Source: Siphonodentalium dalli (Eukaryota > Mollusca > Scaphopoda > Gadilida > Siphonodentaliidae). Taken from it: DNA of 64,000 bases. The notes under the pieces are model-generated. The model was not told the DNA's origin and searched no databases. It saw nothing but the letters and a program-made list of their open reading frames with translations. The stretch is taken from NCBI GenBank assembly GCA_032622095.1, contig CP136068.1, positions 8,347,314 through 8,411,313 on the forward strand, given 5' to 3'. The position numbers and the translations under genes were made by a program. This document shows positions 32,965 to 44,095 of this stretch, piece after piece. Each line of letters opens with the position of its first letter. Position 1 is the first letter of the stretch.

Positions 32965-33131
32965 CATAACTCAACCATTCGGACACACAGGAACCCTTCG
33001 GACACACAGGACCGCATACCAACCCTTCGGACACACAGGACCGCATACCAACCCTTCGGACACACAGGACCGCACACCAACCCTTCGGACACACAGGACC
33101 GCACACCAACCCTTCGGACACACAGGACCGC
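32965..33131 (+). repeat. 29-bp tandem repeat in the retrotransposon leader
   Basis: Unit CCCTTCGGACACACAGGACC plus GCAYACCAA starts at 32994, 33023, 33052, 33081 and 33110 with exact 29-base spacing, and a partial unit before. It lies in the untranslated leader between the LTR and gag. Confidence 0.9.
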
Positions 33132-33449
33132 ATACATACTCATCTGATATAGACGAATCAACCTTTTATTCTCATACAACCAGCTCACATCGTGTATCCA
33201 GCTAAAAACATTACTCACGCCTCTTGCAGACCAGATTCAGATCCACATAAACATTAACATCCGATTTGGACATCCTTCGGCTTCCAATAAACACGACAAG
33301 AACATTCTGTACATCATTCATCATCACAGACTTGTGCACATTATTCTTCTCGGAAATTGGTGAGTGACCATCTTTTCTTTCCCATTTGCTGTCAAATTGC
33401 TCACCCCCTATTTTTAGCAGTCTTTTACTCCTTTTATTTCACGTGGGTT

Positions 33450-33941
33450 ATGGACACATCACCTGATTCTACTACACCTACACTATCTACCCATCCTACT
33501 ACAATACATGCTTCAAACGATCAGCCCATACCACCCACCTCTTACAAACAACATTCAGTTCTTAATTTTAAAACTTACTGTAGATACGCTTTACCCCACC
33601 AAATAACTTTATCGCCACAACTCATTAAATATTGCAATCCCATTCGCATTGATATAACGCAAGATACAATCCGCTTATACGCGCGTTGTATGATTACAAA
33701 TAACTACTCAGGACATACACTAGATTCTTGGAACGAGTGGCATACATTTCCGGCTCATTTTACGGATTATCCAAAACTTATTGTCAACTCTATAGTCGCG
33801 GCAATTCCCATAAAACATCCTAATAAATCACCTGAATCGTGTCAAATACACCTGAATCGTATAATACACCGCCACGGCACTTGGAAAAAAATACAACATA
33901 TTTCGCACCCATACCATAGATCCCAAAACAGACACCGTTAA
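33450..33941 (+). CDS. Unknown ORF between leader and gag
   Basis: A 163-residue frame from ATG 33450; the frame is open further upstream but without ATG. It is rich in Thr, Ser, Pro and His, with no retroviral motif that I recognise and no membrane segment. It ends 14 bases before the gag ATG and is in a different frame. It could be the N-terminal part of gag separated by an old frameshift, or an accessory ORF. The intact frame in a young element argues it was coding recently. Confidence 0.4.
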   Translation: MDTSPDSTTPTLSTHPTTIHASNDQPIPPTSYKQHSVLNFKTYCRYALPHQITLSPQLIKYCNPIRIDITQDTIRLYARCMITNNYSGHTLDSWNEWHTFPAHFTDYPKLIVNSIVAAIPIKHPNKSPESCQIHLNRIIHRHGTWKKIQHISHPYHRSQNRHR

Positions 33942-33955
33942 TCCTTAATAACATA

Positions 33956-35099
33956 ATGGAGTCACCACCTCCGCAGAGCAGCGATTATTTTCATCCAAGC
34001 CAAAATTATCAGCATCACCTTGAATTAAACAGGGAAATGGACCGATCAACCGCAAGATCCCCCCACACAGACATTACTAATGAAATGGGCAAAGATGCTC
34101 AAAACTTGCTATTGTCACGGCTTACCCATGAAATTAGCCATTTCACTAGTTCTATCCGCTACCAGACTGAAAGTTTAAAAACACAAACAACAATAACAGC
34201 ACTGTTGGGGATGAATTCCATTATTGAACCCTTCGATGGCAAGGCTGACGATTATCCCCAATGGGTCCATGCGGTGGAAAAATACTCCTGCGCGATTTCG
34301 GCACAAGATGAGACTATCATAAAAATTGCCGCTCAGACATGTAAATCTCAAGTTTCTGAATTTATTCAACGCTTCATAAATGAAAATAACAGACGGAAAA
34401 TTCACGTTCACCTGGACCGATCTGAAATCACAGTTACGCTCATTATTCAGTTCCATAACTGATTCTCCTCAAGCCCTTTCCTCATTACGAGCCATTAGGC
34501 AGAGACATACGGAAACAATTGCCATGTTTGCAGAACGCATACGTACGTTTGCTAAACACGCGTTTACTGATGAAATTAACACAAGAGCAGTGCAAACACA
34601 ATTAGTAGCTTTTTTTTCCGACGGTATTCGCGACACTAGTATCAAATTCAGGCTTCTCAAAGACGACCCCGTAACGCTTGATAGAGCTACTGATATTGCC
34701 CTACGCGAAATGAACCTTCGGCAATGCTATCGCTTACGTTACGGTGAACATCATAATGATTATAACCAATTCCCTCAGTTACAATCCCCTCAACCAATGG
34801 ATATCGACAATAACCACCGGTACATTCCAAGAGGGCCATCACAATCCACTTACACCCCCCGCCAATCCAAAGACAGACACCGAATCAATGATCACCCCCA
34901 CAGGCGCCAACCTTCAAATTCTCACCACCCCTACTCTGAACCAAGGGTCTCCCATCCCAACCGCATCCAAACCATGGATGCAAGATATACTACAACAGCT
35001 CAACGACCCCTCTTCTGTACATACTGCAGATTAAACAATCATACCACAGACCAATGCAGACGTCGGGCTCAAAATAATAACCAATTTTTAAACAGATAA
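33956..35099 (+). pseudogene. Gag polyprotein with one frameshift
   Basis: Starts at ATG 33956, is open to 34462, and the homologous frame resumes one base off from about 34385 to the stop at 35097, so a single-base insertion lies in the run GAAAATAACAG. Features: a capsid-type region (ALLGMNSIIEPFDGKADDY, then TWTDLKSQLRSLF and FAERIRTFAKHAF) as in retrotransposon gag proteins, a basic Gln/Pro-rich middle, and near the C-terminus one zinc knuckle CTYCRLNNHTTDQC (C-x2-C-x4-H-x4-C). Gag forms the particle and binds RNA. The final codons carry the frameshift site that leads into pol. Confidence 0.85.
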
Positions 35100-35151
35100 G
35101 GACTCATTGCTACACAAATTTGACCCCAAGTAGACGCAAGCCAATGAGTCC
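35087..35151 (+). promoter_or_regulatory. Programmed -1 ribosomal frameshift signal between gag and pol
   Basis: The heptamer T TTA AAC (35087-35093) sits in the right phase in gag, two codons before its stop (35097-35099). After a 6-base spacer, GGACTCATTG (35100-35109) pairs perfectly with CAATGAGTCC (35142-35151). The pol frame is exactly the -1 frame and is open from 35093. Slip site, spacer and stem all have textbook form. Confidence 0.85.
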
Positions 35152-38100
35152 AATTACACATCAGATTAGCACCATAGGCGGCCACAATCATAGATATGCT
35201 AAAGCTCCTCGAACATACGAATCTCAAAAGCATAGAGTCTATCATTCACAGCTGCAACCCATTAATCATTACCCCACGCTACCATCAAAGTGCCAAAACC
35301 AACGATATATTAATTACCGCACGCGGCGCCCACTTAATCTCCCTCGCCACAGGCAGGTAACACATACCACCTTCTGCCATAACAGGTGTCCCTCTATGAA
35401 ACCCAGATTTCATAATTCTTCCAATAAGTCTATCTCACCGCTTCTTGACTTAAACTTTCCTTCCCATTTTAAAACCCTGAATCGCCTTGAAAAGCCCAAG
35501 CACCAACACATTACTAATTCTTACTCATCATCCAAAAGAAAGTCAACATGCACCAATTCTCGCGAATCACATTCCAATACTGCAATTAACCCTATAATAC
35601 CACTAGTCAAACCCATACAACACACTATACCAGTACTTAAATATCCAAGTGATATGACAGATGGTGCTCTAAACCAAACACCATGCTCAACTATCATTAA
35701 AATACACAAACAACGGATTAGATCACTATTAGACTCCGGAGCAACCACCAGTTGCTTGAAATACGACATTTATAGATCCATACCAAATCGACCACCTTTA
35801 ATTAAAGAACATGTGTTACTCACATCAGCCGATGGAACCCCAATGAAAGTTTTTGGATCCACACATCTCACATTTAGAATCGGAAAACTCATTCTTACTC
35901 ACAAATTTGTCATATGTGCAACCTTGTCCCGTCCCTGCATTTTAGGGCGCGACTTTATGAAACAACACAGTATTAGACTTTACTTTGATCTAGAAAAATT
36001 CAGAATACAGAACCAATTATACCCAATGTTAAGGGATGGTCACATTGCATCACTCATCCGATCAACAAATAACGTTTCATTATCACCCCACTCATGCGCC
36101 ATCATAACAGGCAGACTCATAGGGCCAAATGATATGTTTAACACACCTATAATCCGAATAGGCAAAGGTAACATGTCCATTTTCGAACAGGAACCAAATG
36201 TACATGTAACCGACACGATAGCAGATGCAAATAATCCAAATATTTGCGTCATGATAGAAAACCAATCGGCGTCACATATGTCCATTAGGAAAGGTCGTGT
36301 AATAGCACAAGCATTTGGCACTCAAGAGCAAATGATATGCACGGCATCCGATGAGCAAAACATTAACTCATCTCCGCCAATCAAACACAGTATAAACACC
36401 ATAGGTGACCGGCAAGACATTAACCCTCCAGTCACTAAGACTCAACCTATATCTGTCGATGATATCGTGGCACCTCAACACCTTAAACAGCAAATATTGC
36501 AACTAGTATCACAATACCCTGATGTTTTTACAAATGACATAAACAAGATAGGATATTGTCCAAAAATTAAAATGAAAATCGATCTCAAACCAAATACTTT
36601 ACCTATTTTTTGCAAAAAATATCCGACACCACTGAACAAACAACGAATTATGGCTGCTGAGATAAAAAAATTATTAGATGCAGACATTATTAGACCCACT
36701 GCCCATTCATCGTGGGGATTTCCCAGTCTCCTCATACGCAAATCCACACCCAACCCCGATGGTACTCCAAATTACCGATTGGTAATCGATCTGAGAAAAC
36801 TCAATGATGTTTCCATTCCATTAAAATGGTCTATGCCTAGTTTTACAGAAATATCGTCCAAGTTACTCGGCTCAACTATTTTCAGTATCTTTGATTTATC
36901 AAATGCTTATCATGTTATTGGAGTCGAACCCGAACTTGTGCCCATATTAACTATGAATACGTCCGAAGGACAATACAGTTATCAAAGAGCCCCGATGGGA
37001 TATGTCTCGAGCTCAGGGTATTTTTTAAAACTCATGAACATGGCCCTACACGATTTACCATTTGTAGAAGGATTTGTCGATGACCTGATCTGTCATAGCT
37101 CCGATCCTCAAACGCATATACAGCAGCTCACAAAATTATTTGACAGACTCAGGGAATACGGCTTAATAGTTAAACTATCAAAATCTAAATTTTGCCAACC
37201 ACAAGTCAAATTTTTAGGACATATTATTTCCGACAAGGGCACATCCCCTGACCCTGAACAAATTTCAATTATCAAGTCTCTACCACCTCCGAAATCAGTT
37301 AAAGAAGTCCGCAGATTACTGGGAATTCTTAATTTTTACAGGTCATATTCTCCTACTTTCGCATCCACGGCATTGCCTTCAATCAAACTCACAGCCAAAT
37401 ATGCTAAATTTGTGTGGGATGCGCCGTGCCAAACAGCGTTCGACACGCTTAAAGAAAGCTTAGCAACCGCTCCCATCTTAGCTTACCCAAATCCCGACAA
37501 ACTGTTCATTCTGACAGTAGATGCATCTATCCATAGTATCGGGGCGATACTATCACAATATGCTAATAGCCAAGATGATAAACACGTTGAACTACCAATC
37601 GCGTTCGCCAGTAAAAAACTTAACAAATCACAAAGGAATTATTCTGTCACGGAAAAAGAAGCATTCGCTATATATACGTTTGCAAGGCAATTTAAATTTT
37701 ACTTACAGGGATCCCAAGTAGAGATTAAAACAGATCACTTACCCCTCATCCACATGTTTAAAAAACAGGATCTGATAAACACAAAAATTCAAAAATGGTT
37801 TTTGGAAATATCAGCATTGAACCCAAAAATTACTTATATTAAAGGCACGAACAATGTTACGGCCGATTTTTGCAGTCGGATAAACCCCGACACACACCCG
37901 TGCATCATTTCTTGCACAGATAGCGACCCAAATCCACCCACCAGTCCCCTTGTACAGGATGTTAATATACTTGACATGAAAGATATTCAGGAATTCTCAA
38001 AACGAAATAAACAACCAAAAAAGAAAACGTATTCTGAATCATCAGTTGATCTTGACGACAGCCCGGTCCTTCCTCCTATAACTAATATAAGAGATGAACA

Positions 38101-38521
38101 ATCAGCAGACCACACAATCACCGAGATTATCAAACAAATACAATCAACAAATATAGTCGAAAAATTAGCAAAAACCTTTATTCTCAAAGATGGTATCCTA
38201 CACTATATATCAATATATAATGACATACCTAAATTACGAATATATATAATGGACAAAATAGCGCAGGAAGTTATATCCCAATATCACAGTCTCGGCCATA
38301 GAGCGGTACAATCGCTATACGCGACCATACGAAACAGATATTACACACCTCAGTTGTTTGCAAAAATTGTCACATACATAAACAATTGTCACACATGCCG
38401 ACAACGAAATGCTTATAATCCAAAAATCCCGCTTCAACCAGTCACTGCCCCATCAAGGCCAGGACAGCTCATAGCCATCGATCTTATGGGACCATTTTCC
38501 CCCAAAACAGTCAGGAAATAG
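35093..38521 (+). CDS. Pol polyprotein: protease, reverse transcriptase, RNase H, truncated integrase
   Basis: Read from the -1 shift. An N-terminal basic region precedes the aspartic protease (LLDSGATTS, catalytic Asp near residue 214; later GRDFM). Reverse transcriptase: VIDLRKLND, FDLSNAYHVI, and FVDD (Asp pair near 663-664; Phe in place of the usual Tyr of YxDD). RNase H: TVDAS (Asp near 810), Glu in EKEAF (near 856), TDH (near 881). Integrase: an H-x3-H ... C-x2-C zinc site (YHSLGH to CHTCRQ) and the first catalytic Asp in AIDLMGP. The frame closes at 38519 after a one-base slip; integrase similarity goes on in the next frame to about 38600, where the 3' LTR begins. RT and RNase H appear intact; the integrase lacks its second Asp and Glu. 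Confidence 0.93.
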   Translation, partial: QIRTHCYTNLTPSRRKPMSPITHQISTIGGHNHRYAKAPRTYESQKHRVYHSQLQPINHYPTLPSKCQNQRYINYRTRRPLNLPRHRQVTHTTFCHNRCPSMKPRFHNSSNKSISPLLDLNFPSHFKTLNRLEKPKHQHITNSYSSSKRKSTCTNSRESHSNTAINPIIPLVKPIQHTIPVLKYPSDMTDGALNQTPCSTIIKIHKQRIRSLLDSGATTSCLKYDIYRSIPNRPPLIKEHVLLTSADGTPMKVFGSTHLTFRIGKLILTHKFVICATLSRPCILGRDFMKQHSIRLYFDLEKFRIQNQLYPMLRDGHIASLIRSTNNVSLSPHSCAIITGRLIGPNDMFNTPIIRIGKGNMSIFEQEPNVHVTDTIADANNPNICVMIENQSASHMSIRKGRVIAQAFGTQEQMICTASDEQNINSSPPIKHSINTIGDRQDINPPVTKTQPISVDDIVAPQHLKQQILQLVSQYPDVFTNDINKIGYCPKIKMKIDLKPNTLPIFCKKYPTPLNKQRIMAAEIKKLLDADIIRPTAHSSWGFPSLLIRKSTPNPDGTPNYRLVIDLRKLNDVSIPLKWSMPSFTEISSKLLGSTIFSIFDLSNAYHVIGVEPELVPILTMNTSEGQYSYQRAPMGYVSSSGYFLKLMNMALHDLPFVEGFVDDLICHSSDPQTHIQQLTKLFDRLREYGLIVKLSKSKFCQPQVKFLGHIISDKGTSPDPEQISIIKSLPPPKSVKEVRRLLGILNFYRSYSPTFASTALPSIKLTAKYAKFVWDAPCQTAFDTLKESLATAPILAYPNPDKLFILTVDASIHSIGAILSQYANSQDDKHVELPIAFASKKLNKSQRNYSVTEKEAFAIYTFARQFKFYLQGSQVEIKTDHLPLIHMFKKQDLINTKIQKWFLEISALNPKITYIKGTNNVTADFCSRINPDTHPCIISCTDSDPNPPTSPLVQDVNILDMKDIQEFSKRNKQPKKKTYSESSVDLDDSPVLPPITNIRDEQSADHTITEIIKQIQSTNIVEKLAKTFILKDGILHYISIYNDIPKLRIYIMDKIAQEVISQYHSLGHRAVQSLYATIRNRYYTPQLFAKIVTYINNCHTCRQRNAYNPKIPLQPVTAPSRPGQLIAIDLMGPFSPKTVRK

Positions 38522-38597
38522 ATTTATCTTAACTATTATTGATCAATTTTCATTACATACTTTAGCATACGCATTACCTAACAAAATGGTGGATACA

Positions 38598-39053
38598 ATT
38601 TAGATAACTACCCATTATAATCTCACAACTTGATTCGAACTATACGAATGTCCCAATCTATAAAACCCCAAACTCAGATATTCGTGTTCGGTTCTCGAAA
38701 CCTCACACGTCTTAATCTCAGCGAAGATATACACACAATGAAGATGGCTCCCAAATATGGTCAAGGGAAATGCCCATAACGAAGGAACCAATCCCGATGT
38801 GTAATGCCAAACGCCTCATCTAATATGCGTCCCAAATAGTATATAAGAGACAACCACATCCCATCACCTCATGCTTTCACTAGACTCATCTCATACCTAG
38901 ATCATATCCAGGCATCATTCACACCAGGCATCACACATTCGGGGACATCACTTCGCGGCGACTCTTGATCATTATATTTGTACACACTGCATATCTTATT
39001 CACAACATAATAAAGACTTGTACCTACTATATCTATGTGTTCATTACCTCACA
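38598..39053 (+). repeat. 3' LTR, left edge damaged
   Basis: Same length and sequence as the 5' LTR apart from about four substitutions and its first four bases, which are not TGTG. It abuts integrase coding sequence directly, showing that the deletion ended at or just inside the LTR. Ends CTCACA followed by ATTG. Confidence 0.93.
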
Positions 39054-39057
39054 ATTG

Positions 39058-40948
39058 CTATCATACTGCCACCGGGAAATATAATTGCTCAACTTAGAAA
39101 TACACAGGCATTACATGTTAGTGCAAACATTATTTCGTATCTAATTATGAAACAGTTGTGTCTAATAAGATACAATAACGGGAGATTGCATTGTTCAGTT
39201 TCTTGTTTTTGGCATATATGTGTTTCATCACCCGAAATTCGTTTGAATAGTTGAGACATTGTCACACATCATCTCAAGACGTGAGTCAGCACATGTTCCA
39301 CTCTTGTTACTTCGTCCAATAGATGATCACATTGATGGTAGTCCATCTACAACCAACTCACCGCAGGAACTACAGTTGAATTACAAACTCATCTCGCAAG
39401 CTAACGGAGCTCACCACAAAACTCTCCGACTGCATATCAGAAACTCCATATAGAATGTTTGCTTCGGTTGTGGAATGGAGAGTCCATAATACAGATTTAA
39501 TAAATAAATGTTAATACGGCCGCTGACCTCATAGCAGATGCATTGCATATTCACTTCGAAGTAGTCTAACAGAACTGTGCACATAACCGAGTTAATGCTT
39601 GTCAGTTTACTTTAGAATATGGCAAAACATAAGTATCGTGCAAAAAAGGTTTGTCATTCTCCATGTCGAGTCCAGCAAGTGACAATAACGGCTCCTCAAC
39701 TTCTTCCTGGTTATCAACGAAAAAATATCGTGAAATCAAAATGACTATACTCAACACAATTAATTTACTGAAACTTGTTGACTTTCCATCTGTATCATTC
39801 TACTGACTGCTCACCATACAATTATTAACGTCTCCCCAAGTTGAGATACAGTGAAATTTACACTTTTATTCAAAATTCCTGTACCGGAAAAGGCGGCTAT
39901 GTACACTGATGGTCACATTATTGCCAGCGTGACCATTTCGTCTTAACGTAGATGTGTTACGGGTGGAGGAAATACTGCGCCAAGTTTAATTAAAGTACAC
40001 TCGCAAGATTGCTTGGTATTAGTTGCAGATATTGCCTCAACTCAAACCAGATTGTGAACGACATAGTGCGTATACAATGCATATTTACCAAAGCTTACCG
40101 GATGCGAAAGAAAATAGCTAGGATCAGACACACGTACGTGTAACCTATAACGTGTGTTTTCATTGTCGACGAAAGTAACCGGACTCACGTGACCATGACG
40201 CCTGTACGTACACGGTCAAACCGTTCAGAAGTTTTGTGTCAAACGTCTATCTGTACGAAACGTGTATCGAAGAGGAATAATCCAACATTTTGCTTATTAA
40301 ATGACCGATCAGCACTGTGCAGTCAGATAATTGCAAGTGCGGAATGATTTTAAATTGGTTGAAGCCAGTTATGTCTTCTTGCGCTCGCATGTCATGGTTG
40401 GAACAGAACGGAAATCAACATGCATGTAACATGCATCATGGTTCTCGTATCAGCTATAAATGACCAATACAACAATAGAGTTGTGTCATTTCTCCATATA
40501 CGACTATTATCTACAAGTTTCACAAGACGTTGGCCGCGATAAAACGTGTAGGATTGGCGCCATAAAATGACATGACTTTGCATATCCATAGCAATACCAT
40601 AGTAACACACGGTACAAGTTGCACGTGGCTGATGCTGGCTAATTTATGTAGGCCTACGTGTAACGGTTCTTCTAAAATGCCATTCCAATTATAGTTCCTG
40701 AAAACTGTGTTTGCTACACAGTCTAGTTAGAGTTATAAGCAGCATAATGACGATGACATATAGGTTCTCTAATTATGTAGGTCGTTATATTCTGAAATTA
40801 CCTTGGAAAGATCAAATGAAATTGTTGTCCTTCAAAGGTAGTTTAGATAATATCGATGTCTAAAAATATGATATGGTATATTATGCGAAGAATTAACATT
40901 GCTTGCGTCACGGCGCTGATATTGTGTTTGTATTTCAGAACAATTTGC
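39058..40948. other. About 1.9 kb without recognised features
   Basis: Right flank of the retrotransposon. Small frames on both strands have no domain that I recognise; no repeat family found. Confidence 0.4.
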
Positions 40949-41066
40949 GTTATTTGGTCACTGGGTAGGGGTATGTTTGTGTATGGGGTATGCCTCGCTG
41001 CAGGGGTTATTTGGTCAATAGGTAGGGGTATGTTTGTTTATGGCGTATGCCTCACTGCAGGGGTTA
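40949..41066 (+). repeat. 58-bp tandem pair
   Basis: TTATTTGGTCA-TGGGTAGGGG and ATGCCTC-CTGCAGGGG recur with a 58-base period, two copies. Confidence 0.85.
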
Positions 41067-42060
41067 TTGTGAAGGATTTATTGGTATTAAATTGTAAAAA
41101 TCGGAAATTGAATGTCAATCAACGCATTTATATCTAATATTGAACAGTTATAATGATTACAAAGATGCAGAATGATGTCATACATCATTTGGTTATATAT
41201 TTATAGTATACATGACTCTTATGCAAATTCCATCTACATGAATACATAATAATGTCAATAAAACCAAGATATTAGAGCTAAATATCACATTGATACAGCA
41301 TAATATCCGGAGATATTGTTTTGGGGGATTAGTTTGGAAAACATAATGTCACATGTCAAGCATCGACAGACTATAACTATTAATGCCTGTGTCGGGAACA
41401 TTTTATATAGTAATCTTTGCTATTTTACAGCCAGTTAGAAGTTTTCTTAAAATAGTGCCCCCTCTACTAACTGATGTTGAAGATACGGACTCCATTCTCA
41501 CAAAACAACATTTGAACACAACCTATAGAAAACCCTCATAATATATTCATCATAATCAAACATCTCTGAGACAAGATATTCTAAAATGACCTGTATTATG
41601 ATGATCGGACATTGGTTTATGAAATTTATCAAAACAATCTTATGAAACATATAACGATTATACTAATTCCCCAGGAAAAACGGTTATTTTAACATGATAT
41701 AACAACATTGCTATCGTCATCGCCATCCCGCGCTATTGAGAAACGTCGCTCGTGTTACCATCTAAAATAAAGACTACATGTATCAACCGAAATACTCGAC
41801 GATATAGGTCTTTACAGTACATACATGTAGCGTCATAGTCTTAGTGTATGATCTATACAATACTACGGGTCATTATATAAAATAAGCGATAGCTCTAATG
41901 TATCCACCCCAGGTATTTGAAGCTATGTTTAACTACAACATTCCATAAAACAACAACTTCAGAGGGCATGCCATAACACTTCCCTACCAATCCTGTGTAC
42001 ATATCTTGGTTAAAGTCACCATCACGATTGTACCAGTCACGACAGTCAGGGAAGTCTGAC
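41067..42060. other. Downstream (3') side of the lectin gene; no other gene seen
   Basis: On the minus strand this follows the lectin stop codon, so the first few hundred bases are likely 3' UTR. I found no confident poly(A) signal. The open minus frame at 41895-42060 continues from a different phase and is not coding. Confidence 0.4.
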
Positions 42061-42275
42061 TCACTTCTGACACATGAACACGCGTTCGTTGTAGGCACAT
42101 TTGCCATCACCGAACCTGTACATGCTGTATTTTCCAGAATACAACACGAACATGCAGTCCTCTGAACCCTCATCTGGTTCCAAACCCGCCCACGAGATGA
42201 ATGTGAGCTCGGAACCACTCCACGAGAACCTGGTATTGTTTCCGTAAACATCTCTCCCGTCGGTCCACATCTCAG
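42061..42275 (-). CDS. C-type lectin domain, last exon (paralogue 3)
   Basis: Minus-strand exon of 215 nt entered at TCTAATTGCAG and ending at the stop TGA (42061-42063). It encodes the second half of a C-type lectin fold: EMWTDGRDVYGNN, FSWSGSELTFISWAGLEPD, then EDCM, GKCAY and the final Cys in VFMCQK. These provide three of the four core cysteines. Its acceptor takes a phase-1 junction, exactly as left by exon 44732-44932, giving an Ala at the join. The calcium-binding triplet is EPD rather than EPN (mannose type) or QPD (galactose type), and the WND motif before the third core Cys is absent (RFGDGKC), so sugar binding may be altered or calcium-independent. Confidence 0.88.
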
Positions 42276-42935
42276 CTGCAATTAGAATTTCGATGTGTCC
42301 ATTAGCAATGCCTCATATATATAAAAGTCTCACATATCAAGGTAACCTAGTACGTACATGTAGTATTATTACACTGCTAGGAATACCGCCCTTTTACCAC
42401 AATTGTACTCTGCAAATTGTAGTTATTGAGCATTTCAACTTATTTGAAGGTTGTTGGTTGTGGATGTTGATTCGCACATCGTATAGCCGCCACCCTGGGT
42501 TATTAGCAATATCAAAATGAAGCCAGATGAAGGCTAACATTTCGTCCCATCAAATAATGCATCTGCTGTATATTGGACCTATCACACACAACACTGTAAT
42601 TGCCCACTATATCTGTCTGTGTAGCTTGCTTGCGTTTGGGCTAGTGTTGGTATGACAGTTTATCGATCATGTACATAGTATTATTTGGAAATACATGCTC
42701 ATACTTTGCCAATTGCAAGTTATTCAAAGGAGTATTTATCGGACTTTAAAGTACGGCGTCACTTTGTACATTGAAACGGCCGAATTCTGCTCTCTGGTCA
42801 TTATAGACCACCCTAATAATCACGATATTCCCGCGAAACAACCTGGTCGCGAGATGGGGTCGGCGGATCATTGCTCAATCAACGACAATCCGAACATAAT
42901 CTTCTCATTAATAGAACATAATCTTCTCATTAATA

Positions 42936-43450
42936 TATTAATGTGGTATGTGGTATGTGTACTCCAGACCATGGGAAGGACATTCAAGCCCCAAGGGTCA
43001 GATATGGATAGATATGTACTCCAGACCATGGGAAGGACATTCAAGCCCCAAGGGTCAGATCGTAACCTCAATTTGAACTCTATTAATCTTAAGCACATTA
43101 TCTAGCACATGGTCTGGACCTGTTCTATAACAATATGGATAGATATGTACTCCAGACCATGGGAAGGACATTCAAGCCCCAAGGGTCAGATCGTAACATT
43201 CAAGCCCCAAGGGTCAGATCGTAACATTCAAGCCCCAAGGGTACATATCTATCCATATTGTTACATTCAAGCCCCAAGGGTCAGATCGTGACGTCATGTT
43301 TGGTGACGTCAATCGATTAACAACACTGCAACGTTTGCACGTGTTATTCAATTATTTTTAATGACGCTTGGTGACGCTTGGTGATGTCGTGGTCACGATG
43401 AACAAACCACGTACTTTCAAAACAATGAATAACATGACAGTTTAAGATCT
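42936..43450. repeat. Intronic repeat block 1: tandem 'CAAGCCCCAAGGGTCAGAT' modules and CRE pair
   Basis: CTCCAGACCATGGGAAGGAC with CATTCAAGCCCCAAGGGTC recurs four to six times (42962-43285), partly interrupted by AATATGGATAGATATGTAC in both orientations. Then two TGACGTCA sites (43288-43313 region) and a 150-base segment (ATCGATTAACAACACTGCAA to AACAATGAATAACA) that reappears in block 2. Confidence 0.85.
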
Positions 43451-44095
43451 TAGTGCACAGGTGATCATGCATGAATCCTTCGCGATAAGATTTTGAGTTG
43501 TCGTGCGAAATTGCGCAGGACGTATGCGTTATGGGCCGCGTTAAATTGGATAATATGTTGTATATTGTTTAGAAAATATATTTCAAGAGACGGACGTTTT
43601 GAAACGGAGACAACGAAGTGAGTTTGCATTTGCTGAATGTTTTTTCTGAAGTAGAGCGTGACTTCATTCTAAATACACTAAGCCGTCACATCTTAACAAA
43701 CTAAGCACTCGATTAAAGATACCCCACAATGCTGGTAACCTGTAAAGTGTGGTTATAGTTCAGCTTTAAAAATCTTAACACTTGTTCTCAGTTGTGGACT
43801 TACCCATGGCACACATAACTATTGATTATATTAAACTGTGTCTACTAGTGCAAACACCATTTAAATCTTCCCTATATACTTCATTGCAATAGAATAAATC
43901 CTGTCGCGTTAATACGAAAATAAACTTAGGATTCATAACCAATTGCATACGCTCACATAGAGTACGAAATGAGAACAAACATAACACAGGTAAATGATAC
44001 TGAGAAGGCGAACATTGGTTTCCGTCAACCAGATGTTTAAAAGATGATAATTTTGGGTCAATGATCCCGGCGTTTTGGGTTCGGAGCTAGTTGAC

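Larger units (their letters stand above)
32331..39053 (+). mobile_element. Ty3-type LTR retrotransposon with internal deletion
   Basis: Two 456-bp LTRs flank gag and pol; ATTG duplications lie on both sides (32327-32330, 39054-39057). Domain order protease, reverse transcriptase, RNase H, integrase places it in the Ty3/gypsy group. LTRs differ by about four substitutions, so insertion was recent, yet gag has a frameshift, the integrase has a frameshift, and everything from the integrase core to the polypurine tract is deleted. It cannot move on its own. Confidence 0.93.

Noticed and set aside
32965-33131. CRISPR-like array
   Set aside because: The 29-base units are contiguous with no spacers, and lie in an LTR retrotransposon leader in an animal genome.
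33357-33449. N-terminal extension of the ORF before gag
   Set aside because: The open frame begins with TTG, without an ATG until 33450; nothing supports the extension.
35120-35143. Independent start of pol at TTG 35120 or ATG 35144
   Set aside because: Pol is open upstream in the -1 frame to the slip heptamer, so frameshift expression explains it better.
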